64,000 nucleotides of DNA from Fratercula arctica. Its lineage: Eukaryota; Chordata; Aves; Charadriiformes; Alcidae. The DNA is taken from the NCBI GenBank assembly GCA_947846985.1, contig CANTUZ010000007.1, forward strand, positions 32,864,355 through 32,928,354, in the 5' to 3' direction. Positions 1-13,600 of the stretch are shown here, in pieces. The position numbers were made by a program, and so were the translations under genes. Each line of letters begins with the position of its first letter. Position 1 is the first letter of the stretch. The notes beneath the pieces are model-generated. The model saw only the letters and a list, made by a program, of their open reading frames with translations. It was not told the DNA's origin and searched no databases.

Positions 1-3000
1 GAATAGCACAGGTTGGTGTCTCTTTAAAAGCTTTTAACGCGAGTTATTAACCTTCTGTGATTCTGTGTAATCCTACTCCAGGAAATGCAGACAACAGCAG
101 TTTGGCTACTTTTCTTGTTTAAAAAAAATGACAATATCATCACCAAAGTTTTGCTTTGGAGGAGAAAAAGAAGCAGAAAAACTAAAAAGAACTGCAAAAT
201 TTTAAAATTCAATCCTGAAAGTACGGCCTAGTAATACTGCCTTTGACTTATTTTGGATTGTCCTCGATTGCATTAGCAAAGTTAACACAACTTGTACATG
301 GATAACAATACTTACCTTTCATACCTTTAAAGAATTATTTATATATTTTTAAACAAAGGTTGACTTTGGTTCTTAATGAAAGAAGACTTATGTTTTTATT
401 TGTTCTTTTAGGAAATATTTTTATAGAGGGAGAGGGGGGGAAAAAAAAAAAAAGGCAAATGCATCATTCACCTAAAAATACCATGCACAAAATCTACTAT
501 CCATAAACAGAAGATGCTGTTATCTTCCTACTAATCACCATCATAACCACCAAGCACATTGGGTAAACTTAGCTAGTTTCTAATTAATTATTTAAAAGCA
601 ATAATTTATTAATCAATATTATTATATAGTCTGAGATAAAAAAATGAGACTTTTTTAGCTATGATAAAGATTCAGCCACTTTGAATCAAACTGAGCTGGA
701 ACTGCTTGTTTAGTGAAAAAAGCTACATTCTCTTCAATGCGTTCTATTGGTGCGATGTCAGGCTAAAAATTTAAGACACTGTTGAGATGATCAGAATTAA
801 GATTCCTATTTTTAATATAACTCCATATCTGATAGGAATTAAAAGTGTAAGCAACATTGGAACCAAACAGATTAAGCCTTGTAACCGCATCTAACAAATG
901 ACTGATACAACAAATGGCTTATATTAATTGGAATAAATTGAGTACTGGACTCTTGAAACTGGTTTTAAATTAAATTAAATGTGGTTCAGGATAACACATC
1001 ATGTTTCGATTTTGAGATATAAAACCATTTAAAGTGACAAAGTTTCTAAATTAAGAAACTTCTTATGCTAGCTTTAACATTTTAATATTTGCATTAACAT
1101 CAAGCTGCAAGTATCAAGAAAAAGAAGCTATGATAGTGCGAAAACTCCCCTGCTCACAGTCTTCCAGAGAAACCCAGGAAAATCAAAAGATCCTGTAGTA
1201 TTTACTTGGGTTAAAGACATAAAAGATATTCTTGGCCAACCAGATTTAATAGTTGAACGCTCTAAACAAATATAATCAAGAAGCACAGAGTATGACCCCC
1301 AGCACATACCCCGGTATGACAGTATAAGCCCCAGAACAGGACTTCAGCTAGTAAAAGAAAAAAAACACAAAAACCAACAACCAAACAAAAAGCCCCTGCT
1401 TTTCATTCACTTCTGCCACTGATCTGCTGTGACCTGGAGCATGTCATGTTGCCTCACCTCGCTCCATCTTATCTAAACACATCATGAGATTTGTATAAAG
1501 GACACTTTCCCAACACATATTTATACAGTGCCTTACAGAATGGGACTGTAATCTCAACCAGGACATATAAAACCAACTCTAGAATAAAATAACAATACAT
1601 ATAATTTCAGATAAATCAGGATTTAAATATATTTCACCTTTGTCAGAATGACACCAACAATACACATTTATAAATAATGAATTGGTTACTCTGTATTCTT
1701 TAACTTACACTGAAATAAAACATTTTTTAAAAAGGGGCAAACTGGAAGCTACCCAGGAGTTGCTTGTTCACAGTATAGGACTACTTTAAATGATCCTTCA
1801 GACATTTCGGCAAAACAGGAATAGTAGGTGCAGCCTCTCATGATGTGGAGTCAAGTCCACACGACAATTTGTACCATTCTTGTTCATGAATTTTAGACTG
1901 CCAATATGATGGACTCATTCACAGATTGTCAAAAATCTTGTTGAGACAATGCTACCACTGTGAAAGTGTTTTTTTCTTCTTAAAAAGTCATTAATTTTAA
2001 ATATTAGTTAATCATCATGACATATTACTACCAATTAGATTGCATCAACTCACACGTAGTGTTCATAAATACCTACTAATTACACATAGAAATAAGGTTG
2101 CCCAAAACAAGCCTTTGGGGCCATGGGAAGGGGACATTTTTATGTGGCTAATAAAAGCCACCATTCTTTCAGCTAGGGCACTACTGAATTAAATGGGCCT
2201 TTGGTATATTATTAAAAAAATTTAGAACCATTTAAAATATATTATAAGAGATGAATATTTGGATGAAGTGTCACATGTGTTTTTAAAAAAAAAAAAAGGT
2301 GGTAAAAACTGCCAAACACCTTGCTCTAAATACTGTACTGTCTTTGTTGAAACAGTCCGATTTTCAAGCTGTCAGAGTTGTATTAAATTAAATGCTTGGA
2401 CAAGAAAAACGTTTTACAAAAATTTATTGCAACCATCAAATACTTAAAGGCATTCTGCATTCAATACACTATTAACTTCTTAATAAACAAAACTACTGCA
2501 AATATATTAAACAGTACCATTTAAAAGATCAGAAGGACCAATAATAGATATTTACACAACATAAGATGAAAGCATACAGCACTCTATGTCATACTATGAT
2601 CCACTTGGATATTGCATTTTGGCAAAGATGATTTCAAGACTATTAATATTCATGTCATGCACATCCAAAGGTATGCAAATAACAGAACGTCTAAACTAGA
2701 GACTTGCGAACATGAGAGTTTCCACACTACAAATACCCAGTAGGTACTACGTACCCTCTTTGGCCTGGAAGAAAATAGGCAACTTATCTGAATAGTAGGT
2801 AAACTATTTAAACACTTTGTGTTGAGTAAACAGAAGAACAAGCTTTTAACTTCTTGAAATTTGTTCCATCTCTTTACATTTTATATATCTGATTTTGGTG
2901 CCAAGTACAACACGTGATAAATGTAAAATTAGACTGCAATTACCAGTTAACATGTCTGAAGGTTGACAAAACTGTTTATTGACAAAGTATCTCCCCATCT

Positions 3001-4410
3001 CATAAATATATATTCAAAATATCCCCTAAATAAAAACTTCAACAAAGATTCAGCTTAGAAACGAAGTACAGAAACTGATTTTTAAACCTCAAATTTGTAT
3101 TAAATTCATATTACTAATTTGTTTGTTATCAGTTGGGTTAACTCATTTCCCAATATAGCTCTTAAACTCATAATTAATATCTGTCAGTAACATTTGTATG
3201 ATAAACACTGAACTTTGACAAAAGTGCACTGGCTTAGTTATCAACCAGAAACACTTAAGAAACAAACAAAAAAGAAAAAAAAAAAAATCAAAACAGGACT
3301 GAAATTAAAGCATCATTTTAAAAAAAAGTCTTGTATTACCAATGTTTATGTGTTCTACTTATGACCCCGTGCTGTCAAGTCCCTAAAGAGCATCTTTCTT
3401 TAAAAGCTGAATTATTTGATTAAATTTGATGACTGAAAACAAGCAAGAACTACATCAGCAGCAACACTTTGATGCCAAACTGAGGTCCGTAAAGGATTTA
3501 AAACAGTGTTTTTAAAATTCACTTCAGCCACAGATCAAAACATACAACTCTGTGAAACAAAGATACCATATTCTAAACTAGTAAGGCTCAGAAGCAGAAA
3601 AAGATGCCATCAGCAACTGTGCAAAGCTATGAAGCTGGTCCCATACATGCTACATGGCAGAAAAAAAATCAGTTTCTGAAATACTGAATAAAAATTTGTT
3701 GAACAACTCTTTAGTCTAACTACAATAACTTCCAAAAAAAAAGAAACTGTGGCTCATAATTGAGCAATACTCCATGTTGTGCATTCACTCATTAGGAAAC
3801 AAAGCTTTAACATTTTCTAGCCAGATTAATTTTGATAACTACAGTAGTACTAGTAAAATATGACGTCTTAACTAACTATATCTTACATAGATTCATTTTT
3901 ATTGAACTTGAAACTGAAGCAATACATATAAGCCACAATTCTGAAAATATCTATGCAGACTTAAAATTTATATGTATAGTCAGTCTCTCTGATACCAGTT
4001 AAGCCTATGCACAGTGCTTGTAGAATCAGGGCCTTAACTATCACATTAGTCACTTCAGTATTCTTTAGTGGATTAAAACTCAGTTTAATTAACAGATGAA
4101 AAATATCTAATACTGATTTCTCCACATTTACGTTTTCTCTTTATTGAGAAAATGTTTTTCAATTAAAAAGACAAATTATGTAACAATAATAACCAAGTTC
4201 AAACTGAAAATAATTTAGCACTGCATTTTGCACAGATGCAAAGTTTTACCTTCTATTGATATAACTAGCTGAAATTCACATTTATCAGAAATAAGCTTTT
4301 ACCTGTCTGAATGAAATATTTGTCACAAACCTCACACTTTCAATGAGAACATAAAATGGACAGTGCTGCAGTGCATTTATAACACACCCTATGCAAGGTG
4401 TGTTAGCTAA
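1..4410 (-). other. ATRX: ATRX intron 10 (partial), no coding exon found
   Basis: AT-rich intron sequence with many short A or T runs. I looked for the next ATRX exon (a Glu/Asp-rich block after IAKKMLLEEIKANLSS in human) on the minus strand and did not find it, so exon 11 lies beyond the left edge. No repeat family was recognised here. Confidence 0.7.
4140..4145 (-). terminator. Candidate intronic polyadenylation signal AATAAA
   Basis: This is the first AATAAA on the minus strand after the read-through stop, 266 nt downstream of it, followed by T-rich and TG-containing sequence. In AT-rich intron such hexamers also occur by chance. Confidence 0.3.
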
Positions 4411-4612
4411 CTAAATAACTTTCTTTGCATTTCTGGATTTTGGCCTCTGTTTTCTGGCCCCTTGTTCAAACTTGCGGGAAGCCCATGAGTGAGTCTTTAC
4501 AAGGCAGGCAGTCGTGGTTTTTACAACCTGCTTGCTCTTCCGTTGTGCCGGTTTGCGCCCACGCCTAGGGTGTGTTATAATCTTTTTTAAGTCCTTACGG
4601 ATGGTATCATAC
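4411..4612 (-). other. ATRX: In-frame read-through of ATRX exon 10 into intron 10 (candidate truncated isoform tail)
   Basis: Continuing from exon 10 without splicing, the frame stays open for 66 codons (YDTIRKDLKKIITHPRRGRK, then PAQRKSKQVVKTT, and further to RNAKKVI) and stops with TAG at 4413-4411. About a third of the residues are Lys or Arg, the stretch keeps several CpGs, and it is more GC-rich than the flanking intron; all of this looks more coding-like than average intron. Exon 9 to this stop closes in phase (predicted protein about 1285 residues with ADD but no helicase). Mammals make a truncated ATRXt by intron retention and intronic polyadenylation; whether this is the same intron is inference. 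Chance openness of 66 codons is roughly a few per cent. Confidence 0.5.
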
Positions 4613-4691
4613 CTATTCTCAGGATCGTCATCATCATCATCTTCCTCCTCCTCCATTGGAACAGCCCTTGATTTAGTCTCTCCCTCATCTC
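4613..4691 (-). CDS. ATRX: ATRX exon 10 (acidic run)
   Basis: 79 nt (two codons longer than human). It encodes [12 protein letters not shown] followed by four Glu and six Asp and then PENR, matching human DEALSKS...DDDDDDNDPENR. Acceptor TTCCTCCCCCAG|; donor AATAG|GTATGA. Another donor-like GTAAGG lies 14 nt further on (GT at 4598-4597) and would shift the frame. The same frame stays open past the donor, see the read-through entry. Confidence 0.92.
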
Positions 4692-7600
4692 CTGGGGGAG
4701 GAAGGGGAAACAAAAAACCAGAAGACATGAACACTTAATACATGCAAAATCAGCAATAAACACCACCACCACTCTTCTACTAGCAAACAAAAAAGCCAGT
4801 TACCTATCCTGACATACAATTATTTTTATTAATAAAAGCATCTTGCAGTACTCCTATCCATAGTATGCTTGCTACTACACATAATTTGCAATTCCTTCCT
4901 TATTACATACTGTGAGATTTGGATTTTTACACCAAAACAAACAGACTGAATAGTCCACCTAGGACTCAGAAATTAAGTTTCCCAAGAAGTGTAAACTGAA
5001 AAGAAGGCTGAAACGAATATATTGCAGAATCACTTCCCAACTTATGAGCTACCCTGCTGCCATTAGTAAGTACTCGAGAACAGTAATCCCTGCCTATTTT
5101 TGCTTTCAGAGTATCCAATACAACGCATGTACGTTTGTTGTGCATGTGTGAAGGCTTCTGTTTTGAAAACTACCTGTGCTATCCTTACTGCAAATGCCAA
5201 ATTCATCTGTGCCATGTGGATACTGTCTCATATGGAAAGGACATCAAAACCAACAGCACGGCACACGTACAAGAGAGAAGAGCAGTGTATGATACCTGCC
5301 TTTTAAACTCCTCTGCGCTCTCCTGGCTGAAGTGAGAGGAATTCACAGTATTTCCAGCACACTTACAGGCCTTTCCCCTTTCTTTGCTCTCCTTCTTCTA
5401 ACTCGCACATAAATCAGTCAAATCCACTAGTCAGTAAAATTAAGCTTAGGAAAAAAGATCTCAAAATTCTAATGAGCTGAGGTCCCCATATTCATAATTT
5501 CTACTGTTCATTTTCTACCTGTGGGGAGTGCGCTAAAACTAGGTTGCAAGAGGCACTCTATGCTGTTTTAACAGACGCTTGTCCTGGAATTGCCGCTCAC
5601 CAGATGTCTGACAGGACTGTGTAAGAGGTGATCACAGAAAGTCTCTCACCCTTGGGCTTAGATAAACAGAAGTATCCTGTTGGTTAAGGCAGACTCTAAG
5701 TCTCATTCAATGATCAACCTACATAGCTTGTTCAGACACAGAAAAGACTCTTTTGTTTATCCACCTATTAAGCCAAAAGCAAACTGAAGAAAAAGGGCAA
5801 GTCTGCCTCCTCTTAAAATAATATAACAAAGGCAGATTCTCATAGAACCATATAATAACTAATGTTGGAAGGGACCTTTGGACATAATCTACTCCACCTT
5901 CACCCTCAAAGCAGAGCCAACTCCAAAGTAAGTTCAGCTTTCTTAGGCCCTTGGCCAGTCAAATTTTGAGTATTTCCAAGGGCAGGGATTCCAAAATCTG
6001 ACACGGCAACCAGCTTCAGGCTTTGACCATCCTCAATGTAAAGAATTTTTCCTAATATCTAATCAGAGTTTTCCTTGCCAAAACTTGTATCCACAGCCTC
6101 TCATCCTTTCATCATTCATTTGCCTCAGCCTCCCCTGTAACTACCCATTAAGTGATTAGAAGACAGCAATTAAGACTCCCCAGTTTTAGTATTCTCTTCT
6201 ACAAGCTAATCCAACCCACTTCTCCCTCAGTCTAACTCTACTGTCAATCATGCCACATCACCATCTCATTTTTCCAATTTGTATGCTATTATCCATCTCT
6301 CCCACCCAACCATTATCCAATCTTTCCACTTGTGACTTGCAAATAAAACCATCACTGTCACTGCAGACACCTTCTGATGTATTACAACCAACTTTTTTCT
6401 CCTAGGCCATTTCAATACCAAGTCTATGAACGTACACTGTACATGAGCAATTTTACTTTTAAAGTATATTTCTTTGAAGGTCCAGTGATGCTGAGAATTG
6501 TTGCATATGGGTTACACTCACTGTGTATCATCAATTATTTATGGGGAGTGTTTTAACAGCCGTGGCAATTACCACATGCAAGACACTAGTTCATTACTAT
6601 ATAAACTGTTCATTATTTGCTATCTCCCCCAGCAGTGGCATCACTGAGGAAAACACTGTTTTGGCAGCAATCAAGGAAAAGCCCTGAGACTCCCAGTATT
6701 ACATGCAGAGACACAACTGATTTCAGCAGAGGACCCTGAAAGGCCAAAGCAGCACAGCACCTGTGAAAAGCAACCTTTGCACCTGCAGAGATTAATAACT
6801 CTCCAGAAACTAAACTACAGAAAAACTTAGGGAAGAAGTGAGTCAGCATCAAGTTGATAGGAAAAAGGAGGAACATTATGTTTAATTTAAAATCTGGGTG
6901 TTCTGGTTTTGGTTTTTTTTGTTTGGTTTTGTTTGTTTGTTTTTTTTAAGAAATCACAGATATCAATTATCTCATTTTGCATTTAGTGTCTGCCTACAAG
7001 GGCTTTTTGGGAAAGCCAAAATGCAACTATGTCCCTTCTGCTATCTTCATAAACATATTGCTATTTTATTCATTTTTTGTTTAGTTGCAGCTTTGCAAAC
7101 TACTGTATCTGAGCCAACAGTTACAGTGCAGTCACGTACAGAAAGTTCTATGAAACATCACTAGAAGCAAACAAATAGCAAACAATTTACCTGTCACAGC
7201 AAATAGATTTCATTTTTTCTAGTTGAAAATCCATTTATTAAAAATGTGTACTGTCCATGTAATGTGAAAACTACTGTCCCTTTTTAAGTTCTTTAAAACC
7301 AAGTGTTCAAATTCAGCAGTTCTGAATTTCTTTCTAATTTCCTAAAGATATAAGACGCTGATGAGGTAGTTCTATCTTGGCAAGAAAAAGAATTATTACT
7401 ATTAAACCTGCTACAAAAACAATAAGCAGTGACAGATTTCTGTTAACTGACACCAGTTGCTCTAAAGCTACACACGGGTCTCATGAGGCACAAAGGTTTT
7501 GAGGCACTTGATTTTTAAATTGTATACTACAATGCCACAAGTCTTCAGAGTCATCTCTAGTGCGTAACCATGAGCTAACAAATTTGAGGTCACTAGATAC

Positions 7601-10600
7601 TTACTGCTTAAAACCAGCTTCTGCTAAATAGTGCCTGGGCAGCCAAAAGAGGAACAGGCTTTTGAAAGCTGTGCTGCAAGGAAATACCTGCTGCAATTAC
7701 AGACTTCTCAAGCCTCTCTATTTCCAGTCACATCCTTTCTTCCCCACAAGTGACAAGCTGCACAAATTGAAATGAGTGCTTCCAAATCAGTATCAGAAAA
7801 CATAACTGGCTGCAAATGTTTAAATGTGTAATTACACCTGCTTATGAATATTTTCACTTCTACATTATTAAATATTACCCAAATCTTACAAACTTCCTCT
7901 ATTAGTATATTAATAGTATGTGTAGGTGAACATCTTTTGCACACCTGATGACTGACAAAATCCTGTACCAGTGGACAGAATTAAGTTTTCGGTCACCGGC
8001 ATAATTTTCTGCTCATCACTGCTTCCATCACCTGTTGAATTCTGTTCGTAATTTTCTTCCTTATCAGATGAGGAAGAGGAAGTGGAAACCACCTTCTTTA
8101 AGTTACTCTTCTTACTTTCTTTTATTGACCCTCTTTTAATCTTCTTCTTACTGTCTTCATAAGACTCCTCATCAGAAGAGGACAATGAGGCATTCTGTTC
8201 TTTCTTGGACATTTTCTTTTTGTGACTTATTTTTTTCTTTTCTTTAGTTTCAGTTTGTTTTTTACTCCGTGCAGCATCTTCAGAAAAACTCTCCTCTTTT
8301 AGGGGAGATTTGTCAGCATCAGAGGATAAATCAAGCTGTACTCTTTTAGATACTCTCTCTCTCAAATTCCTCCTTTGCTTTTCTTTAAGCACTGGCTCAT
8401 TTTTAGTTTTGTCATTTTCAGAAGAATTGCTACTTCCTTTCTCTGGAGACGACTTTTCAACATCAGAAGAGGAATCATCTTGTTCTTTCTTGTAACTTTT
8501 CTTTTTCATTTTTTCAGATTTCTTTGTTTTGTTTTCTGATCCTTTTTTATTCTTGAATCTGTCTTTTGAAGAATCAAAATCATGCTCTTTCTTTGCAGAT
8601 TTCTCAGTACTCTCTGACGAAGAATCTTCCTGTGCCTTTTTCTTTTTCAAATCCTTGCCCTTCTTAACTTCAGTTTGCTTTTCGCCTTTAGGACAACTCT
8701 CCTCTTTCTCCAGTGAAGACTTCTCAACATCAGAAGACTCATTGTGCTTTCCCTTTACAGTTTTTTCTTTTAAGTCTCTGTTTGTCCTTTCCTTAGCAGC
8801 TGGCCCCTTACCAATTTTTTTATCTTTAGAAGAATGATTAATCTCCTTCTCTGGGGAAGGCTTTTCAGCATCGTCATCTTCAGAAGATTTCTCTCTTTGT
8901 TTCCTCAAATCTTTCTTTCTCTTACTGCTTACTTTTTTCCTCTGCTCTTCTTCAGAAGAATCATAACTATCATCTTTTCGTGAGTATTTTTTCTTAGCTT
9001 TTTTTGCAGACTCAATTTTACTCAGAATTTTTATTTCTTTTTCTAACTCAGAATCATAGTTTGAAGAATCTGAATAGTTTTGTCGTTTCTTTTTAGCAGC
9101 AGCAGAATTTTTAGCTGATTTGCCTCTTTTAGCATCTAAATCTGAGCCAGAACTGGAACTTTTTCTTTTTCGTTTTCCATTTTCATCCTTTACTGGTGAA
9201 TTCTTTAGAAAATTTAAAGTCTTCTGATCATTTGTTGCTGCTTCACTATTGCTATCAATATCTGAAGAACTGTGACTCATCATAGCTACTTCTTTAAGAA
9301 CAGCTGGCATTTCGTCAGAATCTGAGCTATGATCTAATACATATGGCTTTTTTGATTTAGAAAGTTTATTGGGGCTAGGAGCATCAACAATACTGTCAGA
9401 TGAATTTCTTTTATCATTTTTCCTCCTTGGCTGTCTTGATGATTTCCTCTTACGTTTTTCATTACATGTGTCATTGCTATCTTCTTCTGAATTTGATGTT
9501 AAAGGACTGATGTCTGCTTGGCGCCTCAGAGGTGTGGTCTTCACACGTGGTGATCTCCTGAGATCAGATTCCTCTGCAAGTGAGACAGTTTCATTCTCCG
9601 TGGAAAGTTCACTGCCAGCATTATGATTTTGTTTTACAGAATCACATTTTTCTGCTCTAGGTACTACATCAGCATCCTTACTTCCCTTCTCTAGATTGCC
9701 GTCTTGATCTTCAGCTTTAACTGTTGACTCTGAAAGGGAAACAGGTGTCAATTTTACAATCAACTCTTTTGTTCCTTTAGCCGATGACTTTAACTTAGTA
9801 CCACCTTTGGTATCTTTCATTGGAGTGTTCAATTTTGTATTGGAATTTAAAGTCTCATGATCTGTTCCTGTATTTCCATTGTCTGTCTCATCTGACGTAA
9901 TCTGAATCTCCATAGCAGATTCTAGAGTCTCAAAAATATCTTCAGGAACAGATGAGGGAATGGACACTATATCCATGTCTAAAGCCTCTGTACTATTAGG
10001 TTTATACTGAGGTTCTTCGTTTCCGCCAGATCTTTTATCTTCACCAGAAGTACACTTCTTATCTCTTTGCTCCATTGTTGGAACACTTTGATCCATGGGC
10101 TCGCTGTCAGGCCGCTCTGATACAGCTTTTTTCTGTGTCTTTACAGTGTCATCCTCTTTTAATGCCACATGTTCCTTTCCTTCATCTTTTTTCACCTCAT
10201 TTTTCTCTGATCTAACATCAGTTTTTTTCTCTTTGGTATTTTTATCTTTGTTTTTAACATTCAAAGCTTGAATCTCCAGGTTCAGACCTTCTTCTAGTGC
10301 TAGATGAGCTTTTTTCATATCACTCAACACAGATTTAAAAGCTTTTAACTGACAAAGTTGCACAGTTGGGCTTATTTCTACATTTTCTGCAGCATTTTTC
10401 AAAAAGCTTACAAAGCTAGAATTCAGATTTGCTGTAGTTTCAACCAGCTTTTTTGTTTTCTTAAGCAAGTCTTTTGGCACCATTAGTGCTTTATAAGAAT
10501 ATGTTAGTGAACCTGAATATGAATCATCTAGTTTTTTTTCTTCACCATTACAATTTGAATTATTTCTCTTTGGAGAAAACTTGACTGTCTGGTCATATAT

Positions 10601-13600
10601 TTTACTTTTTTCACTTTCAACTTTTAGCTTTTTTTTGTTTTGTTGTAGTAACTGTTCTAAATTTTCAAAGACACTGTCACATGCAGTGACCAAGTCCAGC
10701 AAAGGCTCTGGATGGCAAATATAGCAGTGCCACTGGTTATTTTCATCCAGTATAGTCGATAGTTCCTTTCGACCCAGGTTGCGCAAAATGCACTTTTTAC
10801 AGAAGGCGTTATGGCAAAAGTCACAGCAAATCAAGTTTCCACCTTCAGCACACCACCTGAAATCAGACATAAGAAATATAAGTGTCTTATCTGCATATCA
10901 ACCAGGTGACAAGTTTGAGAAGTCTACATATTTTTCACTATTTGATAAAGAATTTGCGTTTTAAAAATTCAGATGATAAACAGATATCCATTATTTGAAA
11001 ACATAATTAAAAGCATGACTGAAAAGCACTCAATTGACTGGACTGGAAAGTCAGAAAAATTAAAGATCTTAGATTAACAGTTCACAAAACTGAAACGACC
11101 AGTAATACCCTAACACAATTTCACCACCGATTTTAAGGAAGAGAAAAAAATTAATTTTATTTTCCATGTTTCTTCTGAGAATTAAAAAAAAAAATATTTT
11201 ACTGCAAAATGGATTAGCTCAAGTCTTTCTAGCTTTAACTGGTATATTACTGCTGTAGGCACATATAAATAAAGAAAAATACGTTTTTTGATCTATGTCT
11301 AGATTGCATAGTCTTTGACGAAGACCTGAAAAGCAGCTGACAAGTAAGCTCATAAGCATCACAGACCACACAATTTTGACTGGATTACATATTTAGATAT
11401 TTAACAGAGAAGTACTTTAGTATTTCAGAAGTGGGAGATGCATCTGGAAAAGTAAGCTTTTGTTGCTCACAAGGTTTAGAACGTCAGATTCTAACCTCAC
11501 CTTTAAAATATTTGTAAGGTGGCATGCTATTTAGTTAAAAATGTGGCATCTTAAAAGTGTTTACCATTGGATTTCTTTATAAAATGCTTTCCTGTTAATT
11601 ACTAAAATAACAATCAAATATTTACACAAACCCTCAGGTTGAGCTTTCTTTGTGAGAAACAATTGTTGACTAAGCTGTTATGTACTGGTCTTTATCTGTC
11701 AATAATTTCATTACTGCAAGAAAAAAAACAACCCCACACCCAAACCAGAAGACCTGTGGGTGTTATTTCAGTTTTTGTACGCTTACCTACACTGTTCATC
11801 CATCCCATCTGAATCACGGCTAATGTCATCGCTCATGTAATACTTGTAACAAGTCTGTGAAGAAAGAGATAGGACAAGGAATTTTTTATTAAATCTCTAC
11901 TGGACTTCAGCAGTTCATATGATTGCAGCATGTATTAGAAGCAAGCCGTTAAAAGCAGCAGCTGCAAGGTCTCCAGCATTCTAATCCTTTTATGTTAAAA
12001 AAAAAATCTTCCATAGATACAACAGGTCCTGAACCATGACTTCTTATTTAGATAGCTCAAGGTTTATTTGAAAATTAAATAAGCTGTCATTTGACAGCTG
12101 TGTATTTGCATATTTTGGAACATCAACTGAATGTTTCTCTTCAAATCTAAAAGTTTTTTCCATCTATTTCCTATGTGAATCAACACCACATATTCCCCGA
12201 CACAATTAATCATACATAATTTACAATTTTCATCTGTATGCTCCTTATGTTAGCAATTGATCCCATAAGACTTTAAATAAAAAGGTCTTCATCATTTATC
12301 CTGATGTTAACATCCAAGGCTTCAATTTCCAGATGCAAACAAGGCATTTTCATTGAAAAATTGGTAATGCTAAGAAAAAAACCCCCACAACTCAGTTAGC
12401 AGTAGCAGTGGCTTCAGTTGCTGAATTCTATAACCAAATTTTGAAGGTGTGGGGCTTTTTCCCAGTTGCTAGTAAAGAAAGTTCACCCAGGCTTGGAAGC
12501 TCTACTTTGAATCGGGATTAATACAAGCTCTTAGCTAAATTCTGTCCTTTTACCCAGTGAATCAGTGAATTCAGAATCCAGAAGAGGCTGCAGCACCTTT
12601 TTGAATTTAAAATTATGATGCCTCTTTATCTGGAACAGTTATACACTTGTTCAAGTAAACAATAACAATCAGGAAAAAAAAAACACAGTAAAAACTGATG
12701 TTTAGACATATGAGGGAACATTTATAGTCAAAGGAAAACAGCTTCCCAAATCTGGGACTATTTACCTAAGCAGAAGAAAAATAAGGAAAGAACTAGGCAC
12801 AGAAAGTCATGGAAGACATGGAGTATGCAGATCAGGGACTTTCGTTCCTCTCTCTCACTTTAACATAAGGCCATGTTCAATTAAGTACAGAAACAGAAAA
12901 TTTACAGGAAACAGTAAGTGACACAATTATCTAGCAGAGCTCACAGTCAAGAACTGCTATTGAATCCAACACCCTAAACAATTTCCAAAAATGAACCAGA
13001 TAACTTGCATGCATTGCAAGAATATGTACAGCTGCACGTTAAGGATTTCCACATCTAGGAACAAGAGTTAGGACTCCCATGAAGACTGAAAACAGTTGTC
13101 TTGTAAGCTGATTTTTCTAAAGCATGGTTTATAAAAGAAACAAGCCAGAACGAATAAAAGAAATGAGCCAGAACATCAGACAAGATGGACATGCCTGAGA
13201 CAGTATGTCCGCTGAATATGTAACATTAATTTGGAACTGGGGGGGAAGCGGGAGGAGGGAAGAGAAGAGGAATGCAAATTTTGCATTGTAACACAGATCT
13301 GTATCTCTCTATCTTTAGAGATACCTTCATAAATACAGAATCTGTACAACTATAGAGATATGCAGGAGAAGTATCTCTGTATCTCTTTGAAAATTAAGAG
13401 AGGTCTCCAAAACAGGGGGAAGGGATGTTTCCTTCCTCCCCTGCTCCCCGCCTCTTCCCATTGCAGGCAGATTAAGGCCTAACTGAAGCCACCATGAAAC
13501 CATGTAGCTGAAGACCCAGATGCCTGGTTTTGGGTTATGGACTAGACCATCGTTACAGAGTCTGCCACAAATTGTAACAGTCAAGGAGCTGTACACAAGT

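Noticed and set aside
8310..9626. Plus-strand open frames of 61-102 codons
   Set aside because: Antisense shadows of ATRX exon 9; the Ser/Phe/Leu-rich sequence is the complement of Lys/Glu/Ser codons.
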